Shown: positions 32,853-45,890, numbered from the stretch's first letter. The stretch is 64,000 bases of DNA from Anagrus nilaparvatae (GCA_022575985.1 JAKSXM010000263.1:13682001-13746000); one strand, 5' to 3'. Notes: generated by a model from the letters alone, not told the origin. Translations and numbers: made by a program.

Positions 32853-33520
32853 TTTTCAAAGAATTGCTTGATTATTTTTAAAATATCTCTGGCTAAAGTG
32901 AACGTAAAAAGAAAATTGGGAAATTTTCGTTACTGAGTGTATAATAGAACTATGGTGGTAGGGCTGCATTAAAAGTAGATCCTAACCTCAAAAAATGGAT
33001 TTGAGCAAATTTTTTTTTTTTTATTAAAAATGTAATAAAACCTGAAAAAATGGTTGCATTTATATAAAAATTGGTGGAAATGAGTATTTTACAAATGGTA
33101 TCAAGAGGTAAAATTTTTGAGAAAAAAATTTTGCATTCTTAAGGCTAGAGTTGGTAAAAATGAACAAATATTGAAATTAGCGCCATTTTATGAGAGAACA
33201 TAATAAGTTATTATTTTTTTTTTTAACGGTAGGTTTTTATATGTTCTTTAACCTGATTATAGGCATTATTGCGAAAAAAATAAGTAAAATTTTTATTTTT
33301 TCAAATTCTGCTGCATACCATATGATTTTTATGCAATTTTTAAATATTTTGTTTTTAAAAAAATGAAAATTAGAATTAGCTATCAGAACTAAATAAAAAT
33401 GAGCTAACCTAACCTCAAAAATCACTATTAATGAACTTGTATAACTATAAATATTTGGATAGTTTCAATAATTATTATAATGATAAATATTATTATTATT
33501 ATATTATTTTTAATATATAT
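32853..33520. other. AT-rich sequence, no recognisable feature
   Basis: Short open frames on the minus strand (33237-33425) are low-complexity. No repeat partner elsewhere in the window was noticed. Confidence 0.4.
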
Positions 33521-35811
33521 ATGGGTCAATATTTGTGAACTGTATATGACTTTGCATGGGTGGGTCTCGAAATGTACTCCAAAGTATGTTTGGTCGAAAG
33601 TATATATAAAAAAAATAATTTTCCCCAATTTTTAGCTTTTTAGATCCAATCCTCTATTTTTTACAGCGATTTTTGTTTTTTTCAATTTTTTGAAATTTTT
33701 AATTTTTGAGAAATTTATGTTCATTAATTTTTCTCGCAAACGCGCACTTTACAATAAAATTTTTTTTCCTTATCGTATCCCATAGGAAATTTCCCGTAGA
33801 ATTCGATTCTGGGGTCCAAATTTTTTTTTGAACTGCGCATGCGCGAGAAAATCAACTTTCTTGCTTTGCCTTTTCTAGCTTATATGCCTCAGCTGCAGAC
33901 AGCTCAATTTTCATCCTGTTGGTCTCAAATTGTAGGTTTTTTCATATACTTTCAGTATATGAAATCATTTTTTTGAGTAAATTTAATTTAAAAGCACTAA
34001 AATTGAAAAATAGCGATTTTTAAAAAATCATTTTTCACAAATTTTGAATTTTCCGCCAAGTCACGTGACCAAATGAAAATCTGACTGAAAATTCGGATTC
34101 AGAGGAAAATTTTACATAAGCATACCAATTTTCGTCTTATTTCATTAAAAAATTTCTAAGATATCCCATTTTAAAGATAAAGATTAAAATTGACTTTTTT
34201 TAAAAAACCCTAAAAATGGGACTCTGACTTTAATTATCATATCTGTTAAACAAATAATTATAAAAAGAAGAGTAAAAATTTTTTGGAAACTAAGGGCTTG
34301 TAAAAAATTTTTGAGGCCTATAGAATCCGTTTCTTTTAAAAATTAGAATTTTGGCAGCAATTTCAAAATTGGTCATTTTTGGGTAAGAATAGGGATTTGG
34401 TTTATTGACTATCGCCATGAGAGAATTAACAACAAATAAATGTGGTGTACGGTAAATAAATGTTGATACATATACCGAAAAAATGAGACCAATTGAAAGT
34501 ATTTTGGTTAGCTGGCGAGGTTGCAGCTTTGTATTAAAGATTATGAAAAAAATCCTATTTTATAACATTGTCGTATTTTGTAGCTATTCTATCTTATTCT
34601 CAATTTTCCGAATTTTCTAGTCACCTAATGAAAATTTTGACAAAATTTTCGGATTCCTCGAGAAATTTTACAAAAGACCCTCTTTTTGGAAAAGTTTTGG
34701 AACTTTCCGTAACGCTATAGAAATAAAAGAAATTGCAAAATACTAAATAACTACAAAATACCACAATGTTATCAAATAGAATTTTTTTGTAATCTTTAAT
34801 ACAAAGCTGCAAACTTGCCAGTTAACCAAAATAATTCCAATTAGTCTCATTTTTTTGGTATAAGTGTCACCATTCAGTTACCGCACACTGCAATTATTTG
34901 TCGCTAAATCTCTCATGCCGATAGTCAATAAACCAAATGCCTATTCTTACCCCAAAATGACCAATTTTGAAATTGCTGACAAAATTCTAATTTTTAAAAG
35001 AAACGAGTTCTATAGGCCTCAAAAATTTTTTACAAGCCCTTAGTTTCCAAAAAATTTTTACTCGTCTTTTTATAATTATTTGTTTAACAAATATGATAAT
35101 TAAAGTCAGAGTCCCATTTTTAGGGTTTTTTAAAAAAAGTCAATTTTAATCTTTATCTTTAAAATGGGATATCTTAGAAACTATTTAATTAAATAAGACG
35201 AAAATTGGTATGCTTATGTAAAATTTTTCGCTAAATCCGAATTTTCAGTCAGATTTTAATTTGGTCACGTGACTTGGCGGAAAATTCAAAATTTGTGAAA
35301 AATGATTTTTGAAAAATCGCTATTTTTCAATTTTAGTGCTTTTAAAATAAATTTACCCAAAAAAATGATTTCATATGCTGAAAGTATATGAAAAAACATA
35401 CGATTTGAGACCAACAGGATGAAAATTGAGCTGTCTGCAGCTGAGGCATATAAGCTAGAAAAGGCAAAGCAAGAAAGTTGATTTTCTCGCGCATGCGCAG
35501 TTCAAAAAAAAATTTGGACCCCAGAATCGAATTCTACGGGAAATTTCCTATGGGATACGATAAGGAAAAAAAATTTTATTGTAAAGTGCGCGTTTGCGAG
35601 AAAAATTAATGAACATAAATTTCTCAAAAATTAAAAATTTCAAAAAATTGAAAAAAACAAAAATCGCTGTAAAAAATAGAGGATTGGATCTAAAAAGCTA
35701 AAAATTGGGGAAAATTATATTTTTTATATATACTTTCGACCAAACATACTTTGGAGTACATTCTGAGACTTGAAAATCCAAACTGTATACACTTCACAAA
35801 TATTGACCCAT
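33521..35811. repeat. Large palindrome, ~2.3 kb with ~1.1-kb arms
   Basis: The left arm begins ATGGGTCAATATTTGTGAA and the right arm ends with its complement. Landmarks face each other along the full length, including GCGCATGCGCGAGAAAATCA against TGATTTTCTCGCGCATGCGC, and AAGTCACGTGACCAA against its inverse. The spacer near 34560-34740 is only about 100-200 bp. The differences are scattered, so transcripts through it would form a very long hairpin. There is no coding capacity; it is probably a foldback-type element related to the palindrome at 24491-25458. Confidence 0.85.
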
Positions 35812-35819
35812 ATCCTATA

Positions 35820-36886
35820 TCCTATACATTTATAAATCTTTAATTTTGTTTGTTTGTTTGTCCGAATTCGATAAACTAGAACGCGATAAAAGTTGACATT
35901 GAGTTTAAGGCAAAAGATGGCAAAAATTACCGATCAAAACATAGGCTAGGCTTTGTTTTAATTGATAACGACAACAATTTTTTATGTTGAAAAAACTGGA
36001 TTTCCAAGAAAAAAATTTTTATCAAATTTAAAAAAAAACCTAAAAAACTAAAAACCGAGGAAAAATTTTCTTATCAAAAAGAATTTCTTTGGATTCGGGT
36101 ATATTTTTTACGTATCCACCTAAATTCTCTAGGTGATCTATAAAAAGTTAAAATAATTTTTCAAAAATTTTAAAAGTTTAGGAATAATATTATATAAATT
36201 TCTAATTATGTATGTATGCGTGTCCCGACGAGAATCTCGGGAACACGATAATAGATAGAGACATAGAGTGCACGGTAAAAGAGGTAAAAATTTACCGGAA
36301 AAAACATAAGCCAGATATCATTTTAATTGATAGCAATAAAAATTTTTAATGTTGGAAAACTGTATTTTCGAGAAAAAAACTTTTATAAAATTTAAAAAAA
36401 AAAACATAAAATACTGAAAAGTAACGGAAAATTTTAATAAGGAAAAGGAGTTCATTCAATTCAGGAATAATTTTTATGAATCCACCTAAATTTTCGAGTC
36501 CATTGGTTCGATCTGTCAACAGTTACAATCATTTTTCAACAATTTATAAAATTTTAGGACTAATATTATAGGTCACTAATTTAGTAACTCAATATAGTAG
36601 TTACTATATTGAATTCTTTTAGTTAAAAGAAGCTTGAACAGCTATTATTAGGGTGGGTAGCAACGGGTTATTATGAAACCTAGGGAAGGCTAGCGAAATT
36701 TATATTGCTGATCACTAACTATTCACCTGGGTTCCTATGTCCGTAATTTTTATGATTCAGTAAATTTTAGATAATTCTTCGGGTCAAAAATGCTTATTAT
36801 ACAAACTATTGAGTAATCTAAAACAAAAATTCTTCGGAAAAATCAAGTTGCAAGGGGCCAGGGGGGCACAGCTTACCTGGTGCTAG
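35820..36886 (+). mobile_element. Helitron-like non-autonomous repeat
   Basis: The candidate start is A|TCCTATACATTTATAAATC at 35820. The candidate end is a CCAGG/CCTGG stem (36858-36862 with 36876-36880) followed by TGCTAG|T at 36883-36886, fitting the A|TC...CTAG|T pattern of Helitrons. The interior holds two diverged direct copies of about 350 bp, each with a TTTTAATTGATA-type segment and a TCCACCTAAATT-type segment. No coding sequence. Confidence 0.45.
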
Positions 36887-36922
36887 TATATTTATATAAC
36901 TATATTATTTATATAACTTAAT

Positions 36923-37608
36923 ATATATATGGGCGATTATTTCTCAACCCGGCTACCCCCCTCTGTCCAAAAATGGTGGCAACTTAAAAAGATTTTGGTT
37001 TTCTCAAATTGACTGGAAAAGGGTCTAGTTTTTTATTCTCATTGGCCTTTTCAACCCTGTAAATCTACTGTGTCTATTTTACATTTTAAAAACAGAAAAA
37101 TTGAATTGAAATTAACGGTAAGTTTTTTGAAATTTTTTCTGTTATCTATTAAAACAAAGAAAATGAGACCACTTGCGAGGTGATTGATTGATTTCTTAAA
37201 AAGTTTTGTGGGTGCTATGTAGTTTTTAAAATGGGTAAAAAACGGCTACTTTGACAGATGATATCTCTGAACCTATAAATCCAAAATAAAAAAGAAAATG
37301 GTAGTCTTTTGATACATAATAAGTGTGCCAAATATCGGGGGATTTTATCGAGTAGTTTCGGATTTAGCAAGTTTCGGGTATTAATTCTCTTAAAAAAATG
37401 GGTCAAAATTTGTTTCAGAATTACCCTTAAAATTGCTAAATCCGAAACTACTCTATCAAATCCCCTGATATTTGGCATCTAATTATGTATCAAAAGACTA
37501 CCATTTTGCACTAAAACTTTTTTATTTTGGATTTGTAGGTTCAGAGATATCATCTGTCAAAGTAGCCGTTTTTTACCCATTTTTAAAAACTACATAGCAC
37601 CCACAAAG
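36923..37608. repeat. Palindromic element, truncated copy
   Basis: Starts TATATGGGCGATTATTTCTC like the full copy at 51163-52164 and keeps about 70% of it (CTCAACCCGGC, GGGTCTAGTTTTTTATTCTC, GATATCTCTGAACC on the left; AGAGATATCATC and TAGCACCCACAAA on the right). It stops at 37608, where a BEL-leader-like sequence begins. Confidence 0.75.
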
Positions 37609-38457
37609 CACGAGGTCGTTCGCACGCGATGTGCTGTATGTGCTGTTCAATTTATTTTTGTAAAAAAAATTTTTTTTGGAGTGCTAATTTTATTTTAGTA
37701 ATTTTAAAAGTTCAAGCAAATTCAAATACACGTGGTGAAAGTGTTATATTATCTCCAAGTGCGGCACAAACTATATAATACAGTCCACGTACAAAAATTA
37801 ATATTAGAAATTCATCCAGGCGAATTTTCGAAATAAAAACTCAGCCAGATTAATTTTTCAATTGAAATAAAAATTCAACATGGCGAATTTTTCAATTAAG
37901 AGTACCGGTTCAACATGGCAGATATTTTTTTGTTTTTAAAATTTAAATAATATTCAACCTGGCGAAACTCAAAATTTTCAAAATTAAACCTGGCGAATTT
38001 CGGATTTTTTAAAATTCAACTTGGCGAATTTAAAAAAAATAGCAAATGTCTCAACAATCGTTAAATCAAATATTTTATGAAGAAGCCGACGATAACGTGA
38101 TTCTTCCCCAAAATCCTTTTTGGCGTCATCGTCTCTATGGGGGTTTCCAGCAGTTCAGTCAGTGGCCATATTTTTACACCGAGTTCGTCTTCTACTAAAT
38201 TATACCAGGGATAATATCGTTAGAAGACAACGATCACGTGAGTCTTCTCCGAAATCTTTTTGGCGCCACCGACTCTTCGTGTGTTGCTAGCAGTTCAGTC
38301 AGCGGCAATATTTTTGAATTTTATATGGGTCATCTCGGCTACCAAATTATTGATTGACCTTTATTACTACTCTTAAAATAAAAGATACGTAAATATTCTC
38401 TATTAATTATTTTTAAATTATTTAAAATTAAAATACAAAATAATACTGCTATTAATT

Positions 38458-38503
<46 letters not shown>

Positions 38504-38700
38504 AATTATTTCTTATGCAAGAGAAATTACATATAATTTGCATAATAATAAAAAAAAATTGTATCTTTTATCATCATATATTTTTTATATATATGCTCTC
38601 TCTCTCTCACACTCATGTGTTTTTATTAATTCTTAAATTATTTTATTTCATGTAACAGATGATATAATATAAATGCCAAAAAAAAGAAAGAGATAGAAAT
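37609..38700 (+). repeat. BEL/Pao-type leader remnant
   Basis: This resembles 58190-59170 over roughly 1 kb: CAGTCCACG, repeated TTCAACATGGCGAATTT-like phrases, TTTTTGGCGCCACCGAC, CAGCAGTTCAGTCAG and finally ATATATGCTCTCTCTCTC. Because the same block lies just upstream of BEL reverse transcriptase at 59255, this is most likely the 5' leader of a related, otherwise deleted BEL element. A TTA trinucleotide repeat lies at about 38461-38499. Confidence 0.6.
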
Positions 38701-40250
38701 ATTCGAATAACAAAGATAGGCATAGTAAAGTTTTTATTTTTCTTACGCTAATAATCAATCGAGGAATAAAGTTCGTAGACTTCTTCGTGCATTATTTCTA
38801 AAAAGCAATCGATGCACTTTTACACTTTATTCCTCTCGGTTATTAAAACATAATATTTTTTGTTTTAAACTAACTTATAAAATATAATAAAATAAAATTT
38901 GATAGTGGTATTGTTAAAAAAAGAAAACTTGTGTATTATAAAAAAAAAAGAAAAAACTGTCTTTATCTCTTAAATTTTTCTTTAAAATTCCTTTAAAATT
39001 TTTTCTAAAGTAAATTTTTATGCTATTAACTTCTGCTAATTATTTATCTTTATAAAATTCTAATTCAATTGACGTTACCTAAGTCTCTGCGTTAAATATT
39101 TGGCATTGAAAGGTCTATCAAGGACTGTTGCTGTTCTGAGCTGTCTTCACAGTCAATGAGGTACTTGGACGTCGTTTGCAGATTTCATCAATCAAGATAT
39201 AATTTTTTCTATATCATTGAGGAATATATTTATACTTAATGTTACTTGTTAAAATTTTGATTAGTTTAACATTCACAAAATGTTTAATTTAAAAATATTT
39301 AAAGTCTATCATTTTTCTCGGGAGGCTAGGTTTAACTATCTTAAATCAGATTTTGACTGTTTATAATTGTTTAAAGCTCTAATATTATTATCAAAAATTC
39401 GATAAATTTTGTCATAAAAAAAAACAACAAAAAAATGATCTAAATTCTTAAATTTAAAATGATAATTCATTACGATAATTTTTTCTTATACTTGAATTTC
39501 ATGTTTAATACAAATATGTTTACTTTAGCTTTTGATATTTCTCAACCTAACTCAGTAAACCGTATTCTTTTAAAGATAGGTGAGCGGTGAATATTAATTA
39601 AACATCTCAATTCCTTTTTTTTGACATTTCTCAACTTTAACTCTAAAAGCCTTATTCTTCATAAGATAGGCGAGTGGTGGATGTCAATAAATTTAGCTTC
39701 TTATTATTAATATTATGACAAAATTTATTAAAATTTTATACTTAAAAAATTATTTTTTAAACCGCACCAACTATAATCTAAATTAATTTACCTTTTGAAT
39801 ACTCTTAATCATAGTAATATTAAAGTTATTTCTTGAATCGTTCTTTTTTTATTAAAAAATTAAGTTTTTAATTTTTTCCAAGAATCATGGCTTCTGAGTA
39901 ACCATCTGATTTTAAATACATTCACATACACCTACATATATTATAAACTTACTAAAAAAACCAATTTAGAAACTATGTATTTAAAAATACTACTATAATC
40001 AAAATAGAAATTTTACACCAATATTAAAAATAAAAACAAAAATAAAAGATAAAAATAAAAGATAGTTAATTCTTAGTTTAAGTTTTGAAATCCAGAAAAA
40101 GCTTGATAATACAATTAATAGATTTTTTATCAATAACAAAACTATATAAAATTTTTGTAATACATTACCTTCACATAGAAGTGAAAAACCATTTAACGTC
40201 ATACTAAAGTCAAATACGTCGGTAAAATTTTTAAAAATGTACTTTTACTT
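38701..40250. other. AT-rich non-coding stretch
   Basis: No gene or clear element seen. Two weakly similar segments (39520-39590 and 39615-39690), each with a TTCTCAACCT-like segment and GATAGGTGAG or GATAGGCGAG, suggest an old duplication. The minus-strand frame 39999-40202 is low-complexity. Confidence 0.4.
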
Positions 40251-40527
40251 TTCTATGCTTTAGAAAATAAAAAAAAATTATTTCAGGCTTTAAAGTATAA
40301 TTTTTGCAAGGGAATGAATCAATATGAAGTTACAAATGTTATTAAGAACGAAATAACTACATTTTACAAATTTAAAACTCAGTCGGTAATCCTATGTTAA
40401 AAACATAGAGGTTAAGGATGATCTTAAATGTTACCGAGCATTCACATTAGTGAAAAACCACCTAAATGTTAAGCACACCCATCAGTTTTTCTAGACTCAA
40501 TCTTTTGATAAAAATTATATAACGTTT

Positions 40528-41337
40528 TCACTTTTTAGTAAAAAAATTTTTTCTATAATTTTTCTTTCCTTTTTTATTTCTCATTTTCTTAATTAAATCA
40601 ATAGAATTTTTGTAAACAATCTTTAAATTATTTGTATCTTGAGCTCTATTAATAGTATTATCATGAAACTGTATATTAGCCATTTCATGGAAAAATCTCT
40701 TATTTTTATTTTTTTCATATCCTAGTACTTGGACATTGCTTAGATCAAAATTATGATAAGTGTCATTACAATTTTCAACTAATGCTGATTTCCAATTATT
40801 ATTTTTTACATCATTGATGTGTTCATTCAGCCTATTTTTTAATTTTCTACCACTTTGCCCAATATAACATGATTCACAATCTATACAGTTTATTTTATAA
40901 ATAATACCTGAGTTTTCTTTTACATTAACATTATCTTTTCCTAATTTAATCATGCTACTAAATTTATTATTAATTTTATTAATTGGTATAAAATCTAGTT
41001 CTTTGGCTAATTTATTTATTTTTGGTGTAATGTATTTATAAAAAGGAGTCAAAACTATTTTCTTTTTTCTCATATCAGGTTTAATGATGTTATTGATAAA
41101 AGATCTGTTTTTCTTAATCTTATTCAATCTTCTACCTATTTGCAATTCAATAAAATCAATCGGATAATCATTAGCTAATAAAAATTTTTTAATTATATTC
41201 AAATTGTTAGTATGAAATTTATCATCTGAAAGTTTAATACACTTATCAACTAAATTAAATACTATTGCTTTTTTATGTTCAATAGGGTGATGTGACTTAT
41301 AGTTTAAAAATCTTGCCGGATATGTCTTTTTTCTGAA
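40528..41337 (-). pseudogene. Penelope-like C-terminal part with GIY-YIG endonuclease
   Basis: The open frame of 224 residues (41202-40528) is preceded by further matching sequence up to about 41337 (RKKTYPARFLNYKSHHPIEH). The endonuclease signature is GIIYKINCIDCESCYIGQSG followed by an R-x-LNEH segment. The enzyme would make the nick used for priming. Arg and Glu residues of the motif appear preserved, but the frame is separated from the reverse transcriptase. Confidence 0.82.
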
Positions 41338-42290
41338 TCAATTTACTGAACAGTAATCATTTTCATTTCTTTTAATTTCAATATCAAGAAAACTAATATT
41401 ATTATCAATTTCTTTCTCAACTGTAAAATTCAACGAATTATTAAAAGCATTAAAATTATCAGTAACTTTTTCAATGTGATCCTTATTAACAACCAAAAAT
41501 AAATCATCTACATACCTCTTGTAAAAAATAACTTTATCAGAATTAAATACAGGAGGATTTGAGAAATAATTAAAATCATTATTAAGACAATCACTGCTTT
41601 TTAACTTATTCAAAGCATTTATTTCAAGCTGTTCCATTACAATTTCAGCAAAAATAGGACTGGAACATGAGCCTATCGGTGAACCAAATATTTGTTTATA
41701 AAATTTACCTTGAAATTGAAAATAGGTAGAATTTAAAAAGAATTCAATTCCATTCATAAACTCATACTTTGTTAAAGGTACATTATTTTTAATGTGTTTC
41801 CACTTTTTACTTAAACACTCTTTAATTAAATTATGAGGTAAGTTTGGAAATAGTCCTACCACATCCAAAGACATACAAACATAATTCTCAGGAATTATAT
41901 TATTACTTAAAAGAGTTTTTACTTCTAAGCTATTTTTTACTTATGCAACTGGTTTTTTTATACAATCAGATAGCAAATTTGATAACCATTTATCAAAACT
42001 ATAAAGTGGACTATTTACAATTGAAACAACTATTCTTATCGGATATCCATCTTTATGAACCTTAATCAAAGCATACATTCTTGGTAATAGGGTGATTTCA
42101 ACATTATAATCAAAGTCATCACCAAACACACCCATACTTTTCCATGTAAACAAAAATTTTTTTGAAGAATTCTTAAGGCCAACAAATGGATTTTTATCCA
42201 ACTTAATATATCTATCCCTATTCTCTAGTTCTTTATTAACTTTATCATAATAAACAGATTTTTTCTCTATGATTTTAATTAGATGTTATG
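41338..42290 (-). pseudogene. Penelope-like reverse transcriptase fragments
   Basis: The first piece (42201-41941) contains MYALIKVHKDGYPIRIVVS, the conserved fingers region. The second (41874-41338) contains SLDVVGLFPNLP (motif A-like), GSPIGSCSSPIFAEIVME and the catalytic YVDDLFLVV. Coding extends upstream to about 42290 without a start. These blocks are typical of Penelope-type reverse transcriptases, which are related to telomerase. The stop between the pieces and the frame change at 41338 inactivate it. Confidence 0.82.
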
Positions 42291-43010
42291 ATGAGACAAA
42301 ATTATAACTTTTTTGTGATATGTTACAATTTATAAAATAGGTAATTTTTAATTTCATTGTATACATATAAACAATACTGTATAAAAAAATTTTTATATAT
42401 TTATAATTGTTATATTATTTTATATATTTTTAGCTTGAAAAGGGTAGTAATCAAACTACCGAAACTGTCGTTTGACATAATTGCAATAAAATAAAATTGT
42501 AAATAAACAACGTTTTTTGTTCTTTATCGACCAAGATAAAAATAATTTAAACTTAATTTCTTAATCATAGTCTAAATTATTTCACTTTATTTCTTTATCA
42601 TGTAATAATTTTTTATAATCTGTTAATTTTCCATTTTGCATGTAAAATTAACTCGGGAGAACTAGGCTTCATATTTCAAATCAATAAGATGTAAAAAATT
42701 ATTACTTAAATAATTTCAAATTTAAATATAATCATGTAATGAGGTAACATACTCTTAATTTCGGTTTAGGATAGTTAAGCTGTAAATCTTAAACTTAATC
42801 CTCAATGATTTGTAAATTTTGTACTTGTATTGTCGTTAGTCACAAATGTCAGTCCTGTATGCATTCTTATTGACTGCTGGGATCGTTTTGATAAGTAATA
42901 GTCATATTGTCAAATACTTTAATACAATTAAAACAAATTATATGTATAAAATTCAAGCAACATATAAACCTGCTTGAATATTCAAGCAATCAATAAAATC
43001 AGATAAAAAA
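42291..43010. other. AT-rich non-coding stretch
   Basis: Nothing is recognised except two adjacent short hairpins at about 42440-42475 (GGTAGT/ACTACC and TGTC/GACA flanking GAAAC). Confidence 0.4.
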
Positions 43011-43011
43011 T

Positions 43012-43505
43012 GCCGTAGGAAAGCTTAAATTTTATTCCCCTCCCTTTTTTTAAGAGTTATTTGAGAAAAAAAATTTGGATTACCTGCTGTTATACCTAAT
43101 TGCCTATTTCTTTTATTTTTGAGTTATACAAATTTCTGCTTTGTTACTGCTTTTATGTTATCCTAAGGGAATGGTGGGGGGGGGGAGTAGGTATATTAAG
43201 ATGAAACAGAAATTATTTTTAAAAAATAAGAAATTTTTTTAACATTCTTTTTTGACAATTAATTTATTCTATATATGCTTTGAAAATTTAGTTTTTATCT
43301 AAACATCAATATTGAATTTATTTTTAAACATGCGACTCTGTTTCTTAATTTACCTACCCCGCATTCCCTTTGGATAACGTAAAAGCAGTAACAAAGCAGA
43401 TATAACTAAAAAATAAAAGAAATAAGCAATTAGGTATAACAGCAGGTAATCCAAATTTTTTTCTCAAAAAAAGGGAGGGGAATAAAATTTAAACTTTCCT
43501 ACGGT
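43012..43505. repeat. Palindromic MITE-like element, ~490 bp
   Basis: The left end GCCGTAGGAAAGCTTAAATT faces AAATTTAAACTTTCCTACGG on the right. The arms of about 230 bp share ATTCCCCTCCC, GGATTACCTGCTGTTATACC and ATTGCCTATTTCTTTTATTT in inverted order. A poly-G tract of about 10 lies in the loop-proximal part of the left arm (~43167-43178). No target duplication fixed. Confidence 0.75.
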
Positions 43506-45700
43506 ATTTTTTTCAATTTACAGACGGCAAAAATATATTTAACGAAAGAATAAAATTTTTCTAATTTTATAATTTTTAATACATGGGATAGCCGACCTAA
43601 TCTAATTTTACTAAAAAGTGATTTTTTTTATAAATAAAAACACTGAAATTCTAAAATAAATATTTTTAGATTTTTCACATAACAGACAGCCAAAATATAT
43701 TTAACGACGGTATGAAATTTTTATAATTTTTTACTTTTTCATACTTGAAACAGCCGACCTAATCTAATTTTACTACAAAGTAAATTTTTTACATATACTA
43801 GGGGGCAAGCCTCCTGCGCGCTGAAGCGCGCCAACCCCCTCAGATCATATTTCATGTTTAATGGAAATAAAACTGTGGTTTAATTTATAAATAAAAACTA
43901 TTGTACAGGGAGATGTCAATTTCAAATAATGAACTTTTTCATAATTCAAATAAACCATTATTATTTTTATTTTTAAAATTTATCTCAAGAAAAAAATATT
44001 GCATTATTGGACCTCGGTGCTAGGCGACTCGGGACAGGAACCTTTTCATCCTTCAAAATAAATTTTTCTTTTTTTCTAGACGGCAAAATTTTTTAATTTA
44101 GGATGATGAAAAATTCGAATTAATTTTCATATAATATGTGTTGCTTCTACAAAGATAATTAATTTTCTATTAGCTTAAACATTTTTCATTAAAATTTATA
44201 ATTATTTTTACAGTTTATATTATTATAAATTAACAAAATTAAGGGTCAATGCAGGTTAAAATCCGACTTTTTTGAAAAAACCTAATTTTCAAAAAATGTT
44301 AGCAAAAATTTTTTAGAGTAAATTTTCAAACAAAAAATTCTCCGAACAAACATACGTATAAAAAGACCCAAACCCACAGTTTTAAATCATATATTTTACT
44401 AAATTGAATACATATATTTTAATGCTATCATTGCATATCATTTACAAAAACCTTTGAAAATACAACATTTTTATAAAACAGGACAATCTTCAAAAACACG
44501 TAAGTGGGGTATATTCTGCTAAAATCAATACTAATATTTAAATGCTATCATTGCATTTAAATATTGAAACTACAACTTTTCTATAAAACAGGCAACTGCT
44601 ATTCGAAAAAAATTTAAAGTGGCGTATATTTTGCTAAATTCAATACATATATTTCAATGCTATCATTGCATAAAAACTTTTGAAATTACAACATTTCTAT
44701 AAAACAGGACAATATTCAAAAACACGTAAGTGGGGTATATTCTGCTAAAATCAATACTAATATTTAAATGCTATCATTGCATAAAAACAATTTAAATTAC
44801 AATTTTGAGAATAGTATATATTCTGCTACATTCAATACTATTATTTCAAATTTTTTAAGAAACGGGATACTATACGAAAAGAAAATTAAATTGAGGTATA
44901 GTTTCTGCTAAATTCAATACAAATTTTCAATGCTATTATTGCATAAAAATAGTTGAAATTACAACATTTCTATAAAAGTATGTATTTTTGCTTTAATCCT
45001 TTCTTTAAAGAAAAAACTAAAGAATACCATTTAGTGAAATTTTTGGAATTTTTTATTTTTCATGTATAGGACAGCAGTTATCCATTTTTCTATTTAATGA
45101 AATTTATTGAATTTTTTTATATATAAAACACCCGATCATATAGATTGAAAATTTTGTAGTTTTTTCATGTTCTAGACAAACAATGTGATTTTTTCTATAA
45201 AGTTAAATTTTTTGAATTTTTTATGTATATTTTGTATATTTTTTCATATATATTTATTTTCATAAGATATGAGAAAACTACAAAAATTTCAATCTATATT
45301 GTCGGCTATTTGATATATAAAAAAACTCTAAAAATTTTACTATGAAATAAGATACATATCGGCTGCTTAAGAATAAAAAAAACAAAAATTAAAAAAATTT
45401 TACTGCATAGTAAAATTTATATTGGCTGTTTATAATATAAAGATACAACAGAAATTTCAATCTACATTGTCAGCTGTTTTATATATGAGACTAAAAAAAA
45501 TCATAAATATTTCACTTTGGAGTAAAATTCATATTGATTGTTTACAATATCAGTTGTGATGAATATGAAAATAGAAAATGTTTAAATATCAATTGTCTAA
45601 AATATGAAAAAAACTGCAAATTTTGTTAAAAAATCTGCACATTACTATACTCTATTTTCTATTATTATTTATTATTAATAATTATTCATGTTATAAAATA
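43506..45700. repeat. AT-rich degenerate repeats with CAGCCGAC and CATTGCATAAAAA motifs
   Basis: Two interleaved families are seen. Segments with ACAGCCGACCTAATCTAATT or ACAGCCAAAATATATTTAAC occur at 43540-43790 and 45050-45560. A ~120-bp unit occurs at 44390-45000 (GGGGTATATTCTGCTAAA, CAATACTAATATTTAAATGC, TATCATTGCATAAAAAC, TATAAAACAGGAC). Both families reappear at 52670-54540. No coding sequence. 45600-45890 holds nothing recognisable. Confidence 0.6.
43798..43850 (-). mobile_element. Helitron-like 3' terminus
   Basis: On the minus strand a GC-rich perfect hairpin (GCGCGC-TTCA-GCGCGC, 43816-43831) is followed by AGGAGGCTTGCCCC and CTAG next to a T. Hairpin, ~14-nt gap, CTAG and T is the standard Helitron end. 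The matching 5' end was not located, so only the terminus is called. Confidence 0.55.
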
Positions 45701-45890
45701 TACCTCATTAGTTATAAATATTTATAAATAATCATGTAACTTTTTCTTAAAATGCATTATAAAATTTTTTTGTTAATAAATATAGATGTATAAAATTAAT
45801 TCTGTTCTTATTCATTTTTAAATAAAACCTTAATCACGTATGATTAAACGTATTACAACTAAACACTTATGATCAAAATATAAAAAACGC

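Larger units (their letters stand above)
40380..42290 (-). mobile_element. Penelope-like retroelement, 5'-truncated and broken
   Basis: Minus-strand coding remnants run from about 42290 to 40528 in the order reverse transcriptase then GIY-YIG endonuclease, the defining arrangement of canonical Penelope-like elements. Breaks occur near 41941 (stop between the first two pieces) and near 41337-41345 (frame change). The N-terminal part is missing. No terminal repeat was identified. Confidence 0.8.

Noticed and set aside
42435..42480. Hammerhead ribozyme near the Penelope-like element
   Set aside because: A stem followed by GAAAC and a second short stem is suggestive, but the obligatory CTGATGA core is not present and the motif lies on the strand opposite to the element.
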